The translations under genes were made by a program, and so were the position numbers. The notes under the pieces are model-generated. The model did not search any database, had not been told where the DNA came from, and was given only the letters and a program-made list of their open reading frames with translations. Positions 59,631 through 64,000 of a stretch of DNA of 64,000 nt are shown in pieces (position 1 is the stretch's first letter; each line of letters starts with the position of its first letter). Source of the DNA: Paenilisteria rustica (lineage in GTDB: Bacteria; Bacillota; Bacilli; Lactobacillales; Listeriaceae); assembly GCF_013820765.1 (NCBI RefSeq), contig NZ_JABJVM010000003.1, forward strand, positions 186,001-250,000, given 5' to 3'.

Positions 59631-61538
59631 ATGAAGAGGAAAGTAGTATTTTTTGTTGCGGCAATGATGTGTGTGATTATTTTTGGTGGTGGGATTAGAA
59701 CGCAGGCGGCTGAGGTGATTCAGGTGGATCGCTTTATGGAGAAGGATAATAAGGCTGCGGCAACGACTAACGCACTTGGGTGGGCGAAAATATTGGAAGC
59801 GATTAATTCGAACGAGGATAGCACGACGATTCAGTTTGGAGAGGGAAAATACTATGTTAATAATACATTAAAAGTCCCATCTAATGTGATAATCAAAGGG
59901 GCAACAGCGAATGCGAAAGATAGTGAACTTGTTTTTACGGCGCCAAAGCAAGGATTGACGACAGAGGCGGCGAATGCTACGAACCCGAAGTACATAAAGA
60001 ACGTGTTGATTCGTGATATCAGCATTCGGTATGAAATTGATCCAGTCATTATGAGTGGATATGCTTACACGTTTTCGCTAATTAATTTTGCGGGGGATTA
60101 TAAGGATGATAGCACATCGCTTGCTGAGCCTTACGAGCGCCTCGATAATATTCAAATAGACAACATTATTGCGGACGGGAATGAGCAGGCGAACTCGATT
60201 ATTTATTGGGGTGGTATTAAAAATGGTTCAGTGAAAAACTCGGAAATTCGGAATTCTAATTTGCAGAGCGGGATTGCGCTGGAGTATTGCCAAACGGTGG
60301 TTATCGAGAAGAATAAGATTGAAAATATTGGTCGTGCGGGCATCGTGATGTATCGCGGGAATGGTGGTAGTGGCACGAAACAGATTTCGATTATTGGGAA
60401 TGAGATTAAGGACTGGATGCAGGGCTATGGTACGCAGCATTTTTATGCACCAGCCAACATGGAATATTCAGCGGATGATCGGAAATCGATGGTGGACGGC
60501 GGAATTGATAGTTATGGTGCCGCGAATAATAATATTATCATTGATAGCAACCGCCTTATAAGTGGTGAGGGTAGCAATAAATATAACCCGAGCAATATTC
60601 AAATCAACAATATCGAGCGAAAAAAGAAGAATCCTCAGGCAACGGATTTAAGTTTGCAACATGAGGTGCAGACGGATAAAGATGGTAAAATCGTGGCGGA
60701 TAGTGTGGACGCGACGTTGCAGAAAAATATGACGGGTTACACCGCAATTCGCTTGTCCGGCGCGGAAAATGTGCGGGTTACGAATAATTTTGTCCAGTTG
60801 GATAGCTATGATAATTTTGCGTTTATGGCGCTGTATGAACGGGATCGTCAAGGTGTGAAAACAACGCCGAAAAATATTATTATCAAAAACAATGATTTCA
60901 ATGCGAGTGGCAGGATGCGCTATCCGGTTCGAATTTTGACGGGTGCGGTGAATAAATCGCGTGGTATCAGTATTGAGAACAATCGTTTTGATGTGGATGG
61001 ATTGGTGGACAATTATTATAAGGTGATGATGGAGGTTCGAAATCCTGTTGAGCTGCTTAGTGTCACGGATAATAAGGCTTCTTGGGATAAGCAAATCAAT
61101 GGTTGGATAACGGTTGCGGATACGGGCACCTCGAACTATATTAATAATCTCTTGATTTGGGGGAATTCTGGTACGAAGAAGGCGGATGTGACGCGTGTGC
61201 TGAATAATACGATGCCATCGACGCTAAGAATTGCGCCGCTTGAGCTTCCGAATCCAGTGACGCCTTTTATTGGGAATTTATACACGGGATATGCGGATTA
61301 TAAGGTTGGTGAAACGAATATTAAGGGCATGTTGGTGAATAACCAAGGGCGTTATCAGATTGTGATGGTCGTTATTAATGGTGTTGGTATTAAAAATGCA
61401 ACGGTGAACCCTGACGGAAGTTTCTTAATCAATGTGAAAGCGAACAATATCACGAAGGACACGCCGGTTGCAGTGCGCTATCGGGTGAATGGGAATGAGA
61501 CGTATGATTCAGAGATGCAGGTGAAAATTACGGAATAA
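59631..61538 (+). CDS. Secreted right-handed parallel beta-helix protein 2
   Basis: 635 aa, ATG after AAAGGGAGTCGATTTT. Signal peptide VVFFVAAMMCVIIFGGG cleaving near TQAAE. The pectate-lyase-type body has FGEGKYYVNNTLKVPSNVII and successive coils (NSIIYWGGIKNGSVKNSEIR, VVIEKNKIENIGRAGIVMY, NIIIKNNDFNASG). A C-terminal Ig-like domain (FIGNLYTGYADYKVGETN, VVINGVGIKN) resembles the VNG domains of the adhesins. Polysaccharide binding or cleavage is likely. It is a relative of the 44402 product but lacks its LRR partner. AT-richer than that paralogue. Confidence 0.78.
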   Translation: MKRKVVFFVAAMMCVIIFGGGIRTQAAEVIQVDRFMEKDNKAAATTNALGWAKILEAINSNEDSTTIQFGEGKYYVNNTLKVPSNVIIKGATANAKDSELVFTAPKQGLTTEAANATNPKYIKNVLIRDISIRYEIDPVIMSGYAYTFSLINFAGDYKDDSTSLAEPYERLDNIQIDNIIADGNEQANSIIYWGGIKNGSVKNSEIRNSNLQSGIALEYCQTVVIEKNKIENIGRAGIVMYRGNGGSGTKQISIIGNEIKDWMQGYGTQHFYAPANMEYSADDRKSMVDGGIDSYGAANNNIIIDSNRLISGEGSNKYNPSNIQINNIERKKKNPQATDLSLQHEVQTDKDGKIVADSVDATLQKNMTGYTAIRLSGAENVRVTNNFVQLDSYDNFAFMALYERDRQGVKTTPKNIIIKNNDFNASGRMRYPVRILTGAVNKSRGISIENNRFDVDGLVDNYYKVMMEVRNPVELLSVTDNKASWDKQINGWITVADTGTSNYINNLLIWGNSGTKKADVTRVLNNTMPSTLRIAPLELPNPVTPFIGNLYTGYADYKVGETNIKGMLVNNQGRYQIVMVVINGVGIKNATVNPDGSFLINVKANNITKDTPVAVRYRVNGNETYDSEMQVKITE

Positions 61539-61575
61539 GGGGTTAAAAACACGTCATTCTGTGTTAAAAAAGAAG

Positions 61576-61605
61576 TTGCAAGATAGACCGTGTGTGTGCT
61601 ATACT
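61576..61605 (+). promoter_or_regulatory. Strong promoter of the repeat RNA
   Basis: TTGCAA (61576-61581), 18 nt, TATACT (61600-61605), with TGC directly before it forming an extended -10. Transcription would start near 61612, giving a leader of about 210 nt before the nuclease gene. Confidence 0.75.
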
Positions 61606-61644
61606 CAGGTTAGAGAAAAGAATGTGGGCAGGCACATGGTCAAC

Positions 61645-61748
61645 TCGATATCAATGTCAGACATAAGGGCTGACTGTTGGCGAGCAACGGAAAAATTCGA
61701 TATAAATGCCAGACATAAGGGCTGGCTGTTGGCGAGCAACGGAAAAAC
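61645..61748 (+). ncRNA. Tandem 52-nt RNA repeats, candidate RNA antitoxin
   Basis: Two contiguous units start at 61645 and 61697. They differ at only four positions. Each has a stem GYCAG/CTGRC with loop ACATAAGGG; the two internal substitutions pair with each other (T-A in unit 1, C-G in unit 2), a covariation that supports a real RNA structure. A second stem, GTTG/CAAC with loop GCGAG, follows, then CGGAAAAA. A degenerate partial unit may precede at 61625-61644. A terminator and a nuclease-like gene follow. The layout is that of type III antitoxin RNAs; a tandem riboswitch is an alternative. Confidence 0.7.
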
Positions 61749-61763
61749 CTGTCATCTGGAAAG

Positions 61764-61790
61764 AAGAGTAGCAATTGCTATTCTTTTTTT
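61764..61790 (+). terminator. Intrinsic terminator between repeat RNA and nuclease gene
   Basis: AAGAGTAGCA pairs with TGCTATTCTT (one wobble) around AT, followed by TTTTTT. Its position after the RNA and before the toxin-like gene would give much RNA and little mRNA, as in type III toxin-antitoxin loci. Confidence 0.8.
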
Positions 61791-61823
61791 CTTTATCTTA
61801 TATATATACGAGGAGTGTTAACT

Positions 61824-62420
61824 ATGTTGAAACAACTGACGAGTGGGCATGCATTTTTTAAAGAACATTTTGTTAACAAACGGGTTATTTATGTGTATAA
61901 GGATAAGGAATTGATAAAGCATTTTTCTATTTATATGACAGCATCTAACTTCATGCATCTGTGTGGTGTACAGTATCGGCGTGGCGCAGCGACTTTTTAT
62001 AATGATATTGATAATAAAACATTGCGGATAAAGGATGTTATTTTGAAAAAGGATGGGACCACGAAGCAGAAGTTGCAAGTTTTGCCGCTTTTGAACGAGT
62101 TGATTGGAAACCAGGTGAAAGTGTGTCATCGTGGCGCCTACGTGCATTTGGCATATGATATGGCGATTAGATCGAATAGGAGCATTTTGGCGGTGACATT
62201 GAAGCATGCGCACGTGGATAAATATGTGCCAACATCACTTTTGAATCTGCGAAATGGAAAGTATGATACACTGAATCCAAGTTTTTTTGTGATTTGTATT
62301 ATAAAGGAGTGTTTTTCTACGGGGGAACGGACTTATTTATTATTTAAGGAGTCTTATAGAGTAGAAATAGAGCAGTTTTTGGAGCGAAATGTGCGCTTGG
62401 TTGGCAGTGCGATGGTGTGA
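61824..62420 (+). CDS. PBECR4-like (BECR-fold) nuclease, candidate toxin
   Basis: 198 aa from the ATG at 61824, 8 nt after AGGAG; the GTG at 61815 is within the site. It has no signal peptide. The features recalled from PBECR4 domain proteins (phage barnase-EndoU-colicin-RelE-like nuclease 4) are SNFMHLCGVQYRRGAATFYN and KQKLQVLPLLNELIG; the C-terminal half has SILAVTLKHAHVDKYVPTSL. BECR enzymes are metal-independent RNases. With the repeat RNA and terminator upstream it is the candidate toxin of an RNA-antitoxin pair. Family assignment is by memory of the motif order, not a search. Short TGAGGCCTCA hairpin plus T run follows. Confidence 0.65.
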   Translation: MLKQLTSGHAFFKEHFVNKRVIYVYKDKELIKHFSIYMTASNFMHLCGVQYRRGAATFYNDIDNKTLRIKDVILKKDGTTKQKLQVLPLLNELIGNQVKVCHRGAYVHLAYDMAIRSNRSILAVTLKHAHVDKYVPTSLLNLRNGKYDTLNPSFFVICIIKECFSTGERTYLLFKESYRVEIEQFLERNVRLVGSAMV

Positions 62421-62442
62421 GGCCTCATTTTTTTATTTTTTT

Positions 62443-62471
62443 TTGCGATGTATGGGAAGTATTGTTATAAT
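62443..62471 (+). promoter_or_regulatory. Promoter of the DUF6044 gene
   Basis: TTGCGA (62443-62448), 17 nt, TATAAT (62466-62471), about 32 nt before the start codon. Confidence 0.65.
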
Positions 62472-62503
62472 TGACAGCAGATGCAAAAAAGAGGTGTAAT
62501 TGG

Positions 62504-64000
62504 ATGAGAACATGGATGATAGAAAGAAAGCAGGAATTGTTGGCGATCGCGCTGATACTTATTTTCACGGCGCCGCTATTTATTCTTGGTGGAAACAGTC
62601 ATATCCGAATTCACGATAATTTGGATTCTAATATGACGTGGTATCGGGTATTGCTTGATAGTGGGAATTATTTGGCGAAGACGGGGAGTAATATTCCTCA
62701 AATGTTAGATGGTGTTGCACCGAGGGATGCCTTTGATTCGCAGTTTGTTGGAATTGTTTGGCTATATGCCATTTTTCCGACACCGCTGGCTTTTGCCGTT
62801 AGTCAGCTGATTACGCGAATATTTGCGTTTATTGGTATGCGGCTATGGTTGCGTGATTATATTATTAAAGATCCATCGAAAAAATACATAACGCTTTTCG
62901 TGGCGGTGGCATTTGCTTTGACGCCATTTTGGCCATCGGGAATGCTCAGTACTCTTGGAATGCCGCTTGCGTTATGGGCGTTTCTGAATATTCGTAAAGG
63001 TAAGAGAAGCATTTGGAATTGGTTGATTTTGACGCTATTACCGTTTTATTCAAGCCTGATTCTTGGTTTTTGCTTCTTGTTATTTTTAGTAGCGTGTATT
63101 TGGGTGTATGATATTGTGAAGAAACGTGGCTGGAACTGGCGCTTCTTTGGTAGCATAGCTTACATGTCGGCCATTTATTGTGTGGTGAATTATCGGTTTA
63201 TTTCGCAGATGTTTTTCCAAACGAATGAGCCGGATTCAAGAAGTGCATTTAATCTGCCGAATAATAGTTTTCTGGGATCGATTAGGCTGACATTTAAGAA
63301 TTTCACGATTGGGCATACACACGATCAACCATTGGCTACATATGTTATTTTGCCGGTTATCTTGCTGGCGTTTATCGTGATGTTGGTGAAAAAAGATTGG
63401 CGTGCTCAAAAACCATTTTTGTGGTTACTGGCGCTGAACTTTTCGTTATCGATTTGGTATGCGTTCTGGTGGTGGGGTGCTTGGAATCCGATTAAGGAAC
63501 AGATTTCAATTATGCGTTCATTTAATTTTTCGCGGTTCCATTTTTTACAGCCGTTCATTTTTTATGGATTATTTGCTCTTGCGCTTGTTTATTTTGCGAG
63601 TAGGGGCGGATGGTGGAAAAAGTTGGCGATTATAGGACTCGTTTTACAAATTGGGGTTGTATTTGCGGGGAATTCAGAGATTCTTTATCGCGTGGCGGGG
63701 ACGCCTTCGATTGATCAGTTTTATGCGAGGAATCAGTTTCAGGATATAAAAGCCTATATTGGGAAGCCGCAGAAGGATTACCGGGTGGCGAGTATTGGAA
63801 TTCATCCTTCGATTTCGCAGGAGAATGGTTTTTATACGTTGGATGGGTATGTGAATTCTTATCCGCTGAGCTACAAAGAGAAGTTCCGGGAGATTATTGC
63901 GAAAGAGCTGGATAAGAGCCCGTTATTAAAGGATTATTATGATGGTTGGGGAAATCGGGTCTATATTTTCTCAGCAGAACTCGGGAAAAATTATTTATTC
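62504..64000 (+). CDS. DUF6044 (YkoS-like) polytopic membrane protein, partial
   Basis: 499 codons from ATG 62504 (after AAAGAGGTGTAATTGG) with no stop before the right edge. Starts RKQELLAIALILIFTAPLFI, then GGNSHIRIHDNLDSNMTWYR, an extracytoplasmic loop with acidic residues typical of GT-C-like membrane glycosyltransferase relatives, and about 10 further helices. The order and motifs match YkoS/DUF6044 proteins of Bacillus and Listeria. Role unknown, possibly sugar transfer to a lipid or wall polymer at the outer face. Truncated by the window, so the C-terminal domain is not seen. Confidence 0.75.
   Translation, partial: MRTWMIERKQELLAIALILIFTAPLFILGGNSHIRIHDNLDSNMTWYRVLLDSGNYLAKTGSNIPQMLDGVAPRDAFDSQFVGIVWLYAIFPTPLAFAVSQLITRIFAFIGMRLWLRDYIIKDPSKKYITLFVAVAFALTPFWPSGMLSTLGMPLALWAFLNIRKGKRSIWNWLILTLLPFYSSLILGFCFLLFLVACIWVYDIVKKRGWNWRFFGSIAYMSAIYCVVNYRFISQMFFQTNEPDSRSAFNLPNNSFLGSIRLTFKNFTIGHTHDQPLATYVILPVILLAFIVMLVKKDWRAQKPFLWLLALNFSLSIWYAFWWWGAWNPIKEQISIMRSFNFSRFHFLQPFIFYGLFALALVYFASRGGWWKKLAIIGLVLQIGVVFAGNSEILYRVAGTPSIDQFYARNQFQDIKAYIGKPQKDYRVASIGIHPSISQENGFYTLDGYVNSYPLSYKEKFREIIAKELDKSPLLKDYYDGWGNRVYIFSAELGKNYLF

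Noticed and set aside
61645-61748. CRISPR-like repeats
   Set aside because: The two units are contiguous with no spacer and contain internal hairpins; no cas genes nearby.

Overview
The window looks like a Listeriaceae chromosome, most likely a member of Listeria sensu lato. The clues are moderate-to-low G+C, strong AGGAGG ribosome binding sites, many TTG starts, LPXTG and WxL surface proteins, an internalin-like LRR protein, PrfA-like Crp/Fnr regulators, an lmo0937-family mini-protein, an LXG type VII toxin module and a YkoS-like DUF6044 protein. This is family recognition by eye; no database search was run.

Layout. 0.2-4.1 kb: an LXG polymorphic toxin operon with two small secretion partners, a WHH-type nuclease toxin and two SUKH-type immunity genes. 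4.1-7.3 kb: a decayed accessory patch. Two diverged direct repeats, each starting with the 3' half of a tRNA-Lys-like gene, bracket small secreted/membrane gene pairs, a C-5 cytosine methylase remnant and a frameshifted secreted-protein gene. 7.3-17.9 kb: a repeat-rich lipoprotein, then a tandemly duplicated surface cassette (promoter, WxL protein, LPXTG protein) separated by an opposite-strand secreted protein. 17.9-26.4 kb: an Mga/AtxA-like regulator and two PrfA-like regulators, each regulator followed by a large Ig-repeat adhesin. Three promoters here share one unusual architecture with invariant spacing. 26.5-41.1 kb: a polysaccharide locus (Wzz-like CpsC, CpsD kinase, dehydratase, dehydrogenase, flippase, polymerase, two glycosyltransferases, initiating phosphoglycosyl transferase, aminotransferase, degenerate CpsB-like PHP protein), closing with a VWA/DUF5011 LPXTG protein. 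41.1-47.1 kb: small genes, a GC-richer opposite-strand pair (beta-helix protein plus LRR protein) and an acyltransferase remnant. 47.1-59.3 kb: mostly metabolic and transport genes (CycA, paired membrane-anchored amidases, PiT transporter, ABC transporter, NagB-like deaminase, alcohol dehydrogenase). 59.6-64.0 kb: a second beta-helix protein, a PBECR4-like nuclease gene behind a tandem-repeat RNA and terminator, and the start of a DUF6044 membrane protein that runs off the edge.

The main theme is surface display and competition: secreted toxins, cell-wall adhesins, a polysaccharide and dedicated regulators. The candidate for an undescribed system is at 61.57-62.42 kb. There a strong promoter drives two near-identical 52-nt RNA repeats with a covarying hairpin, then an intrinsic terminator, then a BECR-fold nuclease-like gene. 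This is the layout of a type III (RNA antitoxin) toxin-antitoxin locus, but with a toxin fold not usually associated with that type. The second strongest signal is the PrfA-like regulon promoter at 20.2, 21.0 and 23.8 kb.
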